A stretch of 64,000 nucleotides of DNA from Biomphalaria glabrata (taxonomy: Eukaryota; Mollusca; Gastropoda; Planorbidae), in assembly GCF_947242115.1 (NCBI RefSeq), contig NC_074713.1, positions 8,681,001 to 8,745,000 on the forward strand. The letters run 5' to 3'. The notes under the pieces were generated by a model. That model was not told the DNA's origin, searched no databases, and worked only from the letters and a program-made list of their open reading frames with translations. The stretch's first letter is position 1. Every line of letters starts with the position of its first letter. The translations under genes and the position numbers were made by a program. Positions 44,190-56,051 of the stretch are shown here, piece by piece.

Positions 44190-44880
44190 TTGGTTGTGCA
44201 ACGTCCAAAACCCAGCTCTTCCATGTGTAGGGGAAGCGCCCAAGCCCTTCAATTTTTTTTTGCAATGAAACATTCCAACCCTTCCACTTCCGGATGTAAA
44301 GAAACAGTCTAAGCCTTCAGTTCATGCCCTGCACTTCTGGTGCTGTGAAATAGGTCAAGCCCTGATCTGTAGGGGCCAACAATCAAAGACATACTGGGCT
44401 TAGGGGAACAATCCAAGCCCTGATCTGTAAAGGGGGGGGGGGGGGGAGGAGACAACCAAAGCCATACTCTTCCAGGCGTAAGGAAACAGTTTAAGCCCTG
44501 ATCTGTTTGGGGGGGGGGGGGGGGGGGGAGACAATCAAAGCCATACTATTCCAGGTGTAAGGAAACTGTCCAAGCCCTGATCTGTTTGGGGGGGGGGGGG
44601 GGAAGAGACAATCAAAGCCATACTCTTCCAGGCGTAAGGAAACAGTCCAAGCTCTGTTCTGTATGGGGGGAGGAGACAATCAAAGCCATACTCTTCCAGG
44701 CGTAAGGAAACAGTCCAAGCTCTGTTCTGTATGGGGGGAGGAGACAATCAAAGCCATACTCTTCTAGGCGTAAGGAAACAGTCCAAGCCCTGTTATTTAG
44801 GGGGGAACAATCAAAGCAATACTCTTCCAAGTGTAGGGGAACAGTCGAAACCCTGAACTTTGGGTGCAATGAAACAGTTT
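44190..44880. repeat. G-rich minisatellite, ~65-80-bp unit, about 9 copies
   Basis: Each unit has ACAATCAAAGCCATACTCTT, CCAGGCGTAAGGAAACAG, TCCAAGCCCTGATCTGT and then a G-run of very different length (from 4 to more than 20 G). Copies at the edges are degraded (CTTCCACTTCCGG, ACTTCTGGTGCTG). The long ORFs across it on the minus strand are artefacts of repetition. Confidence 0.9.
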
Positions 44881-44889
44881 AAGTATGAG

Positions 44890-45105
44890 ATGCAAGTTGT
44901 TGCATTTGTAGGCCTACTCTTGGGTTTATTTGCTCTGCTACCTAAATCTTGCTCTGCTGTCTTCAAGCTCTGCTGTCTTCAAGCTCTGCTTGTCAGAATT
45001 CTGCTCACAGTATCTTAGAAATGGTAGCGATCTCCTTTGATTGTCTCGGGTAATAGATTTGTGATATGTGCTTCAATAAAAATATAAAAAAAGTAGAAAA
45101 AAAAA
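44890..45105. other. Spacer downstream of tRNA-Asp
   Basis: Contains a short triplication around AGCTCTGCTGTCTTCAAGCT (44,940-44,995). Otherwise nothing seen. Confidence 0.35.
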
Positions 45106-45108
45106 AAA
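45095..45108 (-). terminator. Pol III terminator of tRNA-Asp
   Basis: Uninterrupted T-run on the minus strand immediately 3' of the tRNA. Confidence 0.8.
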
Positions 45109-45109
45109 T

Positions 45110-45181
45110 CTCCCCGGCGGGGAATCGAACCCCGGTCTCCCGCGTGACAGGCGGGGATACTTACCACTATACTACCGAGGA
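45110..45181 (-). tRNA. tRNA-Asp (GTC)
   Basis: On the minus strand 72 nt fold as a cloverleaf. The acceptor TCCTCGG pairs with CCGGGGA, leaving G73 as discriminator. The D-arm contains TAGTATAGTGG (A box), the anticodon loop CTGTCAC carries GTC, and GGTTCGATTCC is the T-loop/B box. No intron. A run of T's (complement of 45,096-45,108) lies just downstream and would terminate Pol III. The sequence is almost the animal tRNA-Asp consensus, so it is probably functional. Confidence 0.97.
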
Positions 45182-46830
45182 GATATTACATACATTGTAA
45201 TGTAATTTTAGTTTAATATATCTTCTCAATTGATCTATTTGTTTTGTTAGCTAGCCTAGATCATATTAGTTTTAATTGATAGAAATTAATGTAAAAGTTA
45301 TATTGAAATGTAACATGGAGTCTAGTATATGGATCTATGGATATCGTTTTCTTTATTTACAGATCTAAATCAAGGTTTTATTAAAATATAAGCCCCCGAT
45401 GACCAAATCCAAGTCGTCCAAAAATATTTTGTTTTCTTAAAAATTCATGCATCATAGATTCTAGAGCGAGATCAAAATTTAGATTCTATATTTTTACGCA
45501 CTCTGGTTACACATTTTTAAAATCTCCCATCTCCACATATAAACAAAAACAATAGATTATACGTGTGAAACAGTCTCCAGTCTCAGACCGCTACCCGTAA
45601 CTAAAGCTATAAGAGTATAACTATAAGGAGTAAACTGTAGAACTAGGGCCCGCTCTAGGAGTAGTAGGACTAGATTGCCAATAGTCTAGTCTAGATCTAA
45701 TCTATATAGATTTAGAAAATTCGTAGTTCTAATTTACTATTCAGAGTCAGACTATTTCCCCGTCCCCACGACTCACGGTGACAAGTCACAAGCCTCACAA
45801 AAGCCAAGGCAAGGGCCGTGACAGGGCTAATATTATATGGCTAATCTTATAATTCTTATTTAATTTAAAGTAGATACTAGACTCTATACCTAGATCTGTA
45901 AATATAAAGAATTGAGAGAAAGAATTAATCTAGATAATATAGCAGAGTGCAATATAATCTAGAATAAAATAATCTAGTAGTAGTACTAGTAGATCTATCA
46001 TTATTATTATTATCATCATTATTATTATTATCATCTATCTCTAGACTCTAGATCTAGTCATCTACACATGGATTTAAATGATTTGTATATTTGCTCTGAG
46101 TCGACTAACTCCAACTTTATGAAGGTAGTTAGTTTTAGGTAGATCTAGTCTGGTAATTGATTATAATTATAGACTACTTAATTTAGATCTTAATCTATAT
46201 AAAATTATAACTTTATTTAATTTATTATTAGATGTATATTATTTATATATTTATTATAATCTAGATCTAGTTTAGATTATATAGAACTAGAGTTTAGTCT
46301 ATGTATAGACTCAAATAGTGTCTATATTTTTTATAATATAATAATTTATTTTATAATTTTTTATTTTTTTTTTTAAATATTTGAGTACACCAGTCCCTAT
46401 TTAAATAGTATATTTTATTATATCTATTCTATGGTCCCCTTCTTCAGAATGAAGCAACTAATTAAACTATGGTAATTTCCTTCTTATGAACAAGTTAAAT
46501 TAAGCACTGCCACTGCAATTTTTACATTTGAATTTTATAACTCTGTTATGGTTAGTCCTAGGAAAATAGAAAAATAGCTATATTGTTTTGTTATGCTACG
46601 CATAGTTACAATAAAATAAGATGTTGAAGAGGGTCAGGTCAATGAGGTCCAGCGCTAACATTAACGAACACCATTCTCTGCTCTGTACACTAACGAACAC
46701 TTCATGTTATTGTATTTAAAAATAATATCTTCATTTTTTTTAAATTTTAATATCAATTCCTTTTTACACCAACTCAAGACCGACAGATTAGTGTCACTTT
46801 TCCCTCTTTTAATTGCTCCCTTCTCTGCTA
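45182..46830. repeat. AT-rich region with CTAG/AGATCT islands
   Basis: 45,600-46,330 is thick with TAGATCTAG, TCTAGACT, CTAGATCT and (ATT/ATC)n words. No gene. The same word style marks other non-coding islands in the window. Confidence 0.5.
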
Positions 46831-46834
46831 AACC

Positions 46835-48240
46835 CTCAACTTTATAAAGGGCCAATGCACAAGCTGGCTTCATGATAGCAAGTAGAACAGATGACCACCT
46901 CTTTGGTTTTATCCAGGACACAGTAGAAAGGTTCCACGAAAACACACTTCAGCAGTTTTTATAGATTTGCAACATGCCTATGATAGAGTGTGGAGAAAAG
47001 GTTTATTTTTGAAGATGAGAAAAATGGGCATCCATGGAAGAATGTATAGCTGGATCAGGGCTTTCCTAAAAGACAGAACCATCCAAACCCGATTCGAAGG
47101 AGCCACCTCTAGTAAAAAAAAGTTTGGAAAAGGGCCTACCACAAGGTTCAGCCCTTAGCTGCACACTCTTTCTAATCTTCATGAATGACCTCCCAGACCT
47201 CATTTTGGTCAATAAGGCACTGTAGTCAGATGACCTCTTAATTTGGACTGCAGAGAAATATCCAGCTGACTGACCAAATTAAACAGAGCCCTCACAACTA
47301 TCTCAACATTTTCAAAACTATCTAAAATGGAAATAAGCAAAGAAAAGTCAGTTTATTCAATCTTTAAACTCAAACTCAAAAACTCAAACTCAAAATAGCA
47401 AAAAGAAACTACATCCTAAAAATAGACTCACAGCCAATAAATAAAGAAGAAAATCCAACATATCTTGGTGTAAAATTAGACCAAAGACTGTCTCTTAAAC
47501 ACTTTATGGCTGATTTAAAAGAAAATGCATCACAAAAATTAAACATAATAAAACACCTAGCAGGAACATCCTGGGGAGCTGAAAAGAAAACCTTAAGACA
47601 GCTATACACTGGATACGTCAGATCTGTCATGGATAACTGTCTCTCCATATAAGTAGCCGCCAACAAAACCTATCAATCAGCTTTGGACGCAGTCCAAAAC
47701 AAAGCCGTGCGTCTGATCAGTGGAGGTATGAGAACTACTCCCACAGCAGCCTGTGAAATAGACTCAAATATTGAACCTCTTACGTTAAGGTGCAACAGAG
47801 CAGTATTAGAAGCTATTGAGAGATACAGAAGGTTGGAGGACGACCATCCAAATAAACTACTAACACAGAGAAATAGAAAAAAAACAACCAAAAAAAGCAA
47901 AGAACACTGATCCAACTTACTGACGAACTAGCCCTAAAACACCATCTACCCAATAACAGAGAAAAAATTACCAGATTCCCAAACATAACTCCTGGACTTA
48001 ACTATAAACAACCAACTATTAAAACACATTTAATAAATAATACTCTTACAAAAGAATCAAATCCACTGGAGCTCAAAGTAGGCACGCATGAAACAATTGA
48101 AAGCTATCCAAAAATAGCCATCCATATATACACCAATAGATCGGCCTTCAAAGCCACCATCAATGCTGGTCTTGGTGCCTTCCTGGTCTTCCCCAAAAAT
48201 AAACACTTTGAAATAAGTGCACCCTGTGGCCACCTATAAG
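46835..48240 (+). mobile_element. LINE fragment, RT to start of RNase H
   Basis: The plus strand reads AQAGFMIASRTDDHLFGFIQ, then VFIDLQHAYDRVWRKGLF-type text, AFLKDRTIQTRFEGATS, an LPQGSALSCTLFLIF-type segment, SDDLLIW (catalytic motif C degraded), NPTYLGVKLDQRLSLKHF, SALDAVQNKAVRLISGGMRT, RYRRLEDDHPN and IHIYTNRSAFKATINAG (RNase H start). Several frameshifts and stops. It belongs to the RNase H-bearing (Nimb/I-like) group, and the RNase H fragment in LBR (59.6-60.3 kb) could be the next part of the same family. Confidence 0.8.
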
Positions 48241-48244
48241 ACCA

Positions 48245-48950
48245 GACATTGGACTGAGTGTTAGAGGCTATTTGAGTTGCATGCCTTTGGAAGCATTTAT
48301 AGGTAATGTAGTGCTTATATCCATTACCACTTCCAGCAATAACAACCTTCCAGAACTTCTGGGTCTAATGCTATAAACTATAGTTATCTATGTAAAATAT
48401 ATATAACAGTGCTTTTTGTAAAAAAAAAAAAAAATAGGTGCCAGTACTCAGTGATAGATTGCCTAACTTTGAACTACTAAAAAATGAATAGTAAACGTTA
48501 AAATACAAGAAAAGTAATAATTCTTTTCCCCACATTGAAAAAGGTGCCAGTACGCCATACTGGTGTGTACAGTCACAATAAAGCACTGTATATAAATTCT
48601 GCTTTTTGTTCCTTATTTTAATAAGTTCTACTACTGTGAAAGGTCACTAGTTACATTTTATTTAAATTTTAAAAAAGAAATCGCTGTTGTAATTTGATGT
48701 CACCCTTTTGTCCAAGTTGGTAGAAGATATCAATGCAATGCTTGACAAATATCACTCAGGGGCTTCCTATGACTGTGTGAAAACACATACTAACTTTGGT
48801 ATCCTGTTTATTCAAATTATCATCATAATTGAATTCCACTTTATAGAGGGATGTTCTAACTGTAGACCTACTGGTAAAATGTAATATTTTGTTCTAAAAT
48901 TGGTATACTAAAATTGGTATATTTTTATATACTGATGACCTATATGTACT
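48245..48950. other. No gene seen
   Basis: AT-rich intron or intergenic sequence. A GGTGCCAGTA word occurs twice (48,437 and 48,541) in a local duplication. Confidence 0.35.
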
Positions 48951-48954
48951 TACA

Positions 48955-49205
48955 TGTCTGGTGGGAAGCACTAGCTCTCGATCGCTCCTCATGGCGTGAA
49001 GTCTCAGAGTCTCAAGATTTGAAGCAAGAAGAATAGCCAGGGGGAAAGAGCGCCAAACCAACAAAAAGCTGAGAGAAGAAGCAGGCCTATCTGCAACTAA
49101 CCAAACCCACCCATGCCAGCTGTTTAAAGCGAGGATTGGACTTTACAGTCACCTTCGAGTCCATAGGAAATGAGAAATGTGCTAATCTTCGATCGCGAAG
49201 GAGGA
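48955..49205 (+). mobile_element. LINE 3'-terminal fragment
   Basis: Reads ARRIARGKERQTNKKLREEA, GLSATNQTHPCQLFKARIGL and YSHLRVHRK before a stop, the C-terminal finger of the GVKQGCVLAP-type LINE (compare 2.54 kb), then CTAATCTTCGATCGCGAAGG as 3' UTR. Truncated at the 5' end. Confidence 0.7.
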
Positions 49206-49269
49206 TATATATTTATATATGCACTTACAAAAGATTTTATTAATGCCTCCTGTTTCATTTTTTTTCCAG

Positions 49270-52200
49270 ATCAGTAGTGATAAAATCATTCAAGTAGACT
49301 TTCGTCCTTTTCTGACTCAGGCACAGCTAGAGAGTGGCTTTGAAACTAACTGGTTTAAATCAGATCATTTAGAAGTAAGTCAAATTTTGAAGAGAAACCT
49401 TTTTTTTTTTTTTGTTGCCAGCAAAAATTCATGGAATTTCCTTGTTACTTCAAATCAATAACTAGAATACATTTTTTTAAATTTCTTTTTCTTTTTGGAG
49501 TGTGAGTTCATGAAATCACAAATTATATTTAATGATATTCTCTCATTATTTCAATAAATTATTGTACTGATGTCACTATTTCATGTTCTTTTCTTTTTTT
49601 AATAAAACTTTTCCAAAGGAGCTATTAAAGTTGTTGCAACCTCTCCTTCTATCCTGCAATGAAGGCACAGTTGATAATGAGTCCAAGAAAAAGTCACCTT
49701 CTAAAGACTGTATTTTAACTGGTAAAAAAAATTGTGTCGTTTAATTTGTGACATGTCACACTTCAATGCACTAGGTATCTAATAGATGAGTTAGTAACAA
49801 TCCAGTCTTTTTAGGAGACTATAATAGGAAACAAAGCTTTGTTTATTGGACAGTAATTATTTATTGTCAGTATTTTAGTAACACTCCAGATAAGTCTTTT
49901 TAGGAGACTATAATAGGAAACAAAGCTTTTTTATTGGACAGTAATTATTTATTGTCAGTATTTTCACTGTGCTACATTAAATTAACAATATTTTTTATCA
50001 GGCAACTTTTTCTACTATTCAGATAATTTGTACTAGTGCTTTATGTTTAATAAAAATTTGTTCATCGCTGCTTTTTAAATAGCGACACCTCTCAACTCAC
50101 ATACACCACTCTCAAACAAGTCGTGACAGTACACTTTATGGTAGTAACATCATTTTAAAATCTCAAGCAGCACCATTAATGGTACAAGGGAAGAAAAAGC
50201 AATTGTATAAATTGTATCAATAAAATACAGAATAGGAAAGATGCTTCATCTGTATTTTATCAGGTTATGTTTTTGTATTTGTAAATTATGGTTCAGTGCT
50301 TTATGTTTTAGTCTTCTGTCCTGAATTGTCTCTAAATTTAGTTATTTTACGATAATGTCTAGTCAAATTTGAATAGTCGTTTGTGTGAAATCTCACAGGG
50401 GTGTGGTGACTGAGTTGTAAAGTGCTTGGCTTCCGAACTGAGGGGTTTTGTGGTTTGAATCTTGGTGAAGAGTGAGACTTTGAACTTCAGGATCCTTAGG
50501 ACACCCTGAATCCACCAAACTCTAAGGGGTATCTGATACTAGTTGGATCACATGACACCCTCATTAACCATTGGCCATAGAAACATAACCATTATGTCAT
50601 CTGGGCTATAGATCACAAGATCTGAAGCTGGTACTTTTTGTAAACCTTACAGCTCCTGTTTGTGCCTGTTCTAGTTTCTTTGTGTTTTCTTGAATTGAAG
50701 GATCCCAAAGGACACATACTGTAATATTGGTCTAAGTGTTTTTTTTACTCCAAAAATTAGTCGAGAGATCTTAGGACACGGAAAAATCACAATTTCTTTT
50801 TTCTTTTCCATGTATATTGTAATATTTTGTTCACGCAAGATTTTTTTTTTTCAGGTAGCACAATACGAGTAGCATGCTTATTGAAAAAGCAGTCGACTCA
50901 GAATATTTGTCTTTTAACTCATTTTCACAACAGAAAAAGAACAGGTGCACATTTTATATTTTATGTCTATCTGTAAAATTTTGAAAAGAAGGTAGCAGAA
51001 TTAGGTTGTGAAATAAATTTTCAGGTGGAAGGCAGATGTACTCAGTAAACATGAAGTTATATTCTGTCATTAGTTAGGCAAGATAAATTTTGTATTGAGA
51101 TTGTGCCTCCCTTCAGAATATATGGAAACAAAATTATCAAGTCTGAGTTCTCAAATTTGTGTTACTTTGTTGGGTATTTTTCTATATCTATTGATTGAAA
51201 AAAAATTGAACCTAGCTTAAATAGTATGTAGCAAATTTTTTTTTATTTTTTTTTTGAAATAATAGTTCATTTCTGTGGAGCAAACATTTCAATTATATGT
51301 TAAATCTTAATTTAAAATGTTTTCTTTTTAACTAGTGACCAACAAAAGTTATACATCTACAGGTGTGTCATTACACACAGAGAAGGTTGTGGCTTATATT
51401 TGTCCTAGAGCCAGTTCCAGATCAACACACCTAACTCAGGTCAGTCAATGGTAAAGAAGATTTAATGTGGCAATAATTGTTGAGAGTTAAAAGATAGTTG
51501 ATGATAATTGTCATTTAAAGAACATTTATGCCCAGGAGTAATGCAGTGGGCTAGTAAACTGGCACTCAATTTCCAGCTGGCAAACTGGCACTCAATTTCC
51601 AGCTCTGGCAAAAACTGACACAAGATAGAGTAGTACTTAAGGAAGTTCTAGATCTCGTTACTACAGTATGACAGTTGAATTTTCACTCTAGTTACTCCGT
51701 AGCCACATGATGTGATGAACCTATCATCACTGTTGATCACCTCTGGCTCCAAAGCCACTTTGGTGAAAACCTGATGTATTTTGTACAATTTTTAAGTGTG
51801 CAACTTGCAATGTTTTTTTTTTCAATGTATGTTCTGCTACAACACAATAAATTATCTTTCTTTTGTTCACCAGCTTGTGGCCAACAATGAAACAAGTAAA
51901 AGTAGTCAAGACCAAGATCTTAGTAAATATTTTCGCATCAAATAAATCAATGTTATTCAAGTGACTGGATCCTTGTCTGAATACATTGTCAAAGTAAACA
52001 AGATACAAATGAGCCACATTTTTCTTAATTTGTACAAGTATACATTTTGAAAAGTTTTTTTTCAGTTTTATCCAACTTTTAAGAACTGGGACTAGATTAT
52101 TAAAGTTTTATAATCAAGTATATATTTTTGTCTACTTTATAAAGACAAATGTTTTCTTTGTGATACATAAAACTTATACTCAGGAACTCTTGCAAACACT

Positions 52201-52543
52201 TCTCAATACATCTATAGTTTTTTCAGACTTCTATACTGTTCAATGGACTATCGTTAGAGATGCAGGTATTAATGGTTATTACTGTATTTATAGGGGACAG
52301 TGGTGGCAGAGTGGTAAACCGAGGGATCTCAATGAAGCCTGGGATTTGAATTTTGGTATTTTTCAAGCATCATAAGTCCAAGTGGTTGGTTGTTATGCTG
52401 GCCACATGCTATTGCTACCATTATCTGTCAGCCAAAGAAACATTGACCTTTACATCTGCCTTATAGTTTGCAAGGTCTGAAAGGGGTACTTTTTATTACT
52501 AAGATGATGTTGGTTTTGGTTTTCTCTACAGGCCATTCAATAA
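49270..52543 (+). CDS. Unrecognised gene, four 3' exons
   Basis: Exons 49,270-49,374 (TTCCAG acceptor, GTAAGT donor), 49,619-49,721, 51,336-51,439 (ACTAG acceptor, GTCAGT donor) and 52,532-52,543 (TTTCTCTACAG acceptor, stop TAA) have compatible phases (0/0/1/0). They encode 107 residues: ISSDKIIQVDFRPFLTQAQL, ESGFETNWFKSDHLEELLKL, LQPLLLSCNEGTVDNESKKK ... ending STHLTQAIQ. The first half looks helical and amphipathic; the middle is Ser/Lys-rich and polar. I do not recognise the family. The 5' exons must lie upstream (none found between 40 and 49 kb), or the first exon could be an alternative 3' continuation of ZFYVE21, whose exon 6 also ends in phase 0. A poly(A) signal AATAAA follows at 52,670. 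Exon calls rest on splice sites, phase and composition only. Confidence 0.5.
49797..49970. repeat. 90-bp direct duplication
   Basis: CTTTTTAGGAGACTATAATA plus GGAAACAAAGCTTT...TATTGTCAGTATTTT occurs twice with starts at 49,806 and 49,896, nearly identical. A recent tandem duplication in an intron. Confidence 0.85.
50398..50640 (+). mobile_element. SINE family 1
   Basis: GTGTGGTGACTGAGTTGTAA, GTGCTTGGCTTCCGAACTGA, GAATCTTGGTGAAGAGTGAG, CCACCAAACTCTAAGGGGTA, CATGACACCCTCATTAACCA and AGATCACAAGATCTGAAGC keep the family order. Moderately diverged; lies in an intron of the unrecognised gene. Confidence 0.75.
50645..51330. other. Intron sequence, nothing further seen
   Basis: AT-rich with poly-T runs; no additional exon with good borders. 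Confidence 0.35.
52293..52497 (+). mobile_element. SINE family 1, head shortened
   Basis: GGACAGTGGTGGCAGAGTGG (A-box part), then directly the body: GGCTGGCCACATGC-like text, CCTTTACATCTGCC and GTCTGAAAGGGGTAC. It ends just upstream of the last exon of the unrecognised gene. Confidence 0.7.
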
Positions 52544-52669
52544 AATGAGGCATTAAAATCCTTTAAAAATTCTGGAGGTGTATTACACTTATACTAGACA
52601 AGATGATTTGCTGTTGGAATTTATTTGTTATGTGTTAATATTATTAGTTCATATTATGATACAAGGAAA

Positions 52670-52675
52670 ATAAAA
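52670..52675 (+). promoter_or_regulatory. Candidate poly(A) signal
   Basis: AATAAA 127 nt after the predicted stop of the unrecognised gene. Confidence 0.45.
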
Positions 52676-52699
52676 ATGAAACAAATTTATTAGAAAATC

Positions 52700-54235
52700 T
52701 TGGACTGAATGAAAACTTTTATTTCAAATCTGACCTTTCATTATTGGTACAAATACACACTCAATACAAAGATTATAAAATATTGTATTGTAATGTCTGC
52801 CTTAGAGAAATAACAAAAATGAGTTACTGATTTGATGACTTATTATTGGTGGGCACTTGAATAATCTTACATTTTTAAAAGCTCAAAACATAAACATAAA
52901 AGCTATATGATGCAAATGATACGCCTCTATATATTTTTTTTTTTATGTATTATTAAGGCATAGTGACCAAAAAAATTATAATCTGAAAAATATTGTTTGC
53001 CATTAAAAAAAATTCAACAAGGGTATACATATTTTATTTTCCACTAAAAATAAAAATTATTTTAATTACATACAAACCCAATGCAAACATCAAAGTCATA
53101 CATTAAGGTAAATACATTGCTATGTAAACATCCATGTAAAAAAATATCTACAATAAATGGATAGTAACGTTTACTTAAGAAATTCTGTGCACAAAAAAAA
53201 AGTTACAAAACAAATGTTGGAAGTAGAAGCTACTTAAAAATCAACAACTTTAATTGGTCATAAATTATTCAATTACAGGTTTGTTTCACTTGAATGGATT
53301 TATAATCATTGTTTATAGTTTGTGAAATGTTTATATATTAGAGTGATGAAAGGAAAGTTAAGAATACATTAGTAGAGGTTGTTTTTTTTTAAAGTTATGT
53401 AGTGTATCAGAATAAGAATGAAACTCAACAAAACAAACAAATAATATCAGAGTGATAACATTGGTCAAATGTGCTGATAACAAAACATTTGTAGTCTGAA
53501 AGTTGTATCCAGACATTTGAGGGAGCATTCAATGAGAACATCTAAAAACTGATGACAGACTACACACGCAAGGTTACATACAGGAGTTATGGGGACAAAA
53601 GAAAAAAACACAGATTTTTACAGCAATTTTATACAGTATGAACATGAGAGGATGCAACATTGCAATGCAAATGTTCAGCAGCCTTATACAATGAGTGAAT
53701 TCAGGATGACATATGAGTGAATGATGAGAGAATTCAGGATGATGTATAAAGAAGTTTTTTTTTAATATATATTTTTTGGGGGCAGAAAGTTATAAATAGA
53801 AAAGAAACCAGATTTTTAAAAATATTTTGATTACATGTAGAGCAGATTGAGTATCCAAAACAGCTAACACATACTTTTACAAGCTTAAGACTAGAACTTT
53901 AAACAAACAAAAAAATTTAACAGAAAAGCTCATGTCAGTGTTTCAACTATCCTTTCATTCACTGGTATTGTGTGACTGCATACTAAGGTGCATTAGACTA
54001 AGCGCCATCCTTGAGCTGCCTTGTGGAGAGCTGAGCCTGTTACTTCAAGCAACACAATTACTCTTTAGTATGCACAAGTCCTTTTGTGTTTTTTTTTTCT
54101 TGTCATTTTATTTATAACATAAACATTCATTTTTAAGCAGGGCTGTGGAGGATCCCAAGAATATGGACCAAAAATACATTTTTAGAGTCTGTACCAAAAT
54201 TTAACAGCTTTGCACAAGTACCTGGAAGGTTTCAG
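52700..54235. other. Intergenic, no gene seen
   Basis: AT-rich stretch between the unrecognised plus-strand gene and LBR on the minus strand (convergent pair). Only chance ORFs. Confidence 0.35.
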
Positions 54236-54515
54236 TGCTGCCTATAGATGTTCAGGTGGCATGGTAGCTGAGCATTTGGCTTCTGAACCTGGGTCCTGTA
54301 TTCAAATCTCTGTGAAGACTGGGATTCTAAATTTTGGGATTTTTAAGGCGTCCCAGAGTCCACCCAACTCTAATGGCTATCTGAATTTAGATGTGGAAAG
54401 TAAAAGCAGTTGGCATTGTGCTGGCCACATGACAACCTCCTAGTCAATCGTTAGCCTTAGAAACAGATTACCTCAACATCTGCCCCATAGATCACAAGGT
54501 CTGAAAGGAAAACGT
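54236..54515 (+). mobile_element. SINE family 1, near full length
   Basis: GGTGGCATGGTAGCTGAGCA, TTTGGCTTCTGAACCTGGGT, GTGAAGACTGGGATTCTAAA, GGCGTCCCAGAGTCCACCCA, GGCATTGTGCTGGCCACATG, ACATCTGCCCCATAGATCAC and AAGGTCTGAAAGGAAAAC show the complete body and tail. Confidence 0.75.
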
Positions 54516-54519
54516 TTTT

Positions 54520-55005
54520 TAAATGTTCAATAAACCCAACTTGGCTTGAGTCTGGTTTCAAACTCAGGCCCCCTTGTTAAGTAATCAAGCAGTTTATGTC
54601 ACACACCAACCCAAGTCTGTACACATAACTTTGACCCAAAATGGCAACAACTCCACAACCCTGGTATTAAAACAAACAACATTAATGATTACAAACCACT
54701 AAGCACTCCAATAAACTGTAATTATGCATTATCTACTAATGCACCTTTAAATTATTCATAAATGATTGTTGTTCAGCTAAACTAACCCTCAGAGTTTGTA
54801 TAGTAGTTGCATTTTTGTACCACACTTTCTGATTAAAAAACAAAACAAAAAAACTTAATATAAATTTTTGAATAATTTCCAAAAACTGAAATTGTTAAAG
54901 GCACATGTGAATTCATTTTTATTATATTTAAAAAGTTAAAAATAAAAAACATTTTCCCTTATGAAAATCAAACCGAAAAAAAAAGACCGAAAAAAGCTTA
55001 ACAAA
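54520..55005. other. No gene seen
   Basis: AT-rich sequence. The first ~90 bp (GGTTTCAAACTCAGGCCC) may be an old SINE-like remnant. Confidence 0.3.
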
Positions 55006-55009
55006 CTAC

Positions 55010-55200
55010 AATTCTCAATTGTACACACATATCAAACAATCATTATCTAGCTATAATTATCAATTGTACACATATCAAACAATGATCTAGCTATAATTAT
55101 CAATTGTACACACAATGATCTAGCTACCATTATCAATTGTACACATACCCAAACAATGATCTATCTACAATTATCAATGTATATACACACCAAGCAAACG
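55010..55200. repeat. Degenerate ~40-50-bp tandem repeat
   Basis: TTATCAATTGTACACA followed by TATCAAACAATGATCTAGC recurs about four times at uneven spacing. Confidence 0.75.
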
Positions 55201-55204
55201 ATAT

Positions 55205-56050
55205 TTTCAAAAAAAATTGAAAAGCTTTTTGAAAAAATAAGAAAAAAGCAATAAAAAATATTTTGATAATACATCATGTGCCTTGGAATGAAAAAATAAT
55301 AATTCTAAGTCGCTAAAGAAACTATCAACCAATTCCAAGCTATCTGAATAAGACAATCAGGAGCTAATATAAAAAAAAAACATGACCACTAAATGAAACC
55401 AAAATGTTGAGAACAAATGATAGAATGAAAGTTGGTGGAAGAAAAAAAAAAGTTACACCCTCAATAAAATTGGCTATTAGATGTCTACATAAAATAATTA
55501 AGACAGCATGTTTTGTTTTGAGCAATATATTGTGTCAAATGCTGCCCTACATCCACAATGATGTCACTTAATGAAGTAATAAATGTCTATACATAAGCAT
55601 TTTATTTTCCTACCAAGAAATGGGCATCAAGAAATGGGTGACAAAATATCCATGTAAAAAATGACCCAGTAAGAAAAAAAAAAGTCGTCAATCATTTTCA
55701 ATTGTGACACTGCATATACCAGGTATGTACCAATAGTTTAGTTATAAATTATGGTTAGACCCTCTTGTGATCAGTTGAGAGACATTTGAATGTTGATGAC
55801 TTGCTCTACTTAAGTCTATAAGACCCACTTCTCCAATTGATTATTTGAACATGTAAGCTCACGCTATTATTATTAACTATAGTTTCAGTGTCCAAGAAGT
55901 CTTTCCTAAAATAAGCCTACAATAGTGAATTCAGCAACTAAGCAGTGGAACAGATGTCTACCTAGTACATGTCAATATTACTCAAGTGTCTGCTGTGGTT
56001 TGCTTAAAAATCTCCCTATTAAAACTAGTTATAAAGGTAAGCATGCTGAC
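55205..56050. other. LBR 3' UTR and flank
   Basis: AT-rich, downstream of LBR on the minus strand. TTTATT words (AATAAA on the minus strand) near 55,600 are candidate poly(A) signals. Confidence 0.35.
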
Positions 56051-56051
56051 A

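Noticed and set aside
44491-44869. Repeated minus-strand frames with RAWTVSLRLEEYGFDC
   Set aside because: Generated by the G-rich minisatellite; frames change with G-run length.
49219-49269. ATG-initiated extension upstream of the 49,270 exon
   Set aside because: It runs through a perfect polypyrimidine-TTCCAG acceptor, so it is intron, not a start.
39873-52543. Treating the 49-52 kb exons as certain ZFYVE21 exons
   Set aside because: The ZFYVE21 model closes with its own short last exon at the expected length; the phase match to 49,270 is suggestive but not evidence.
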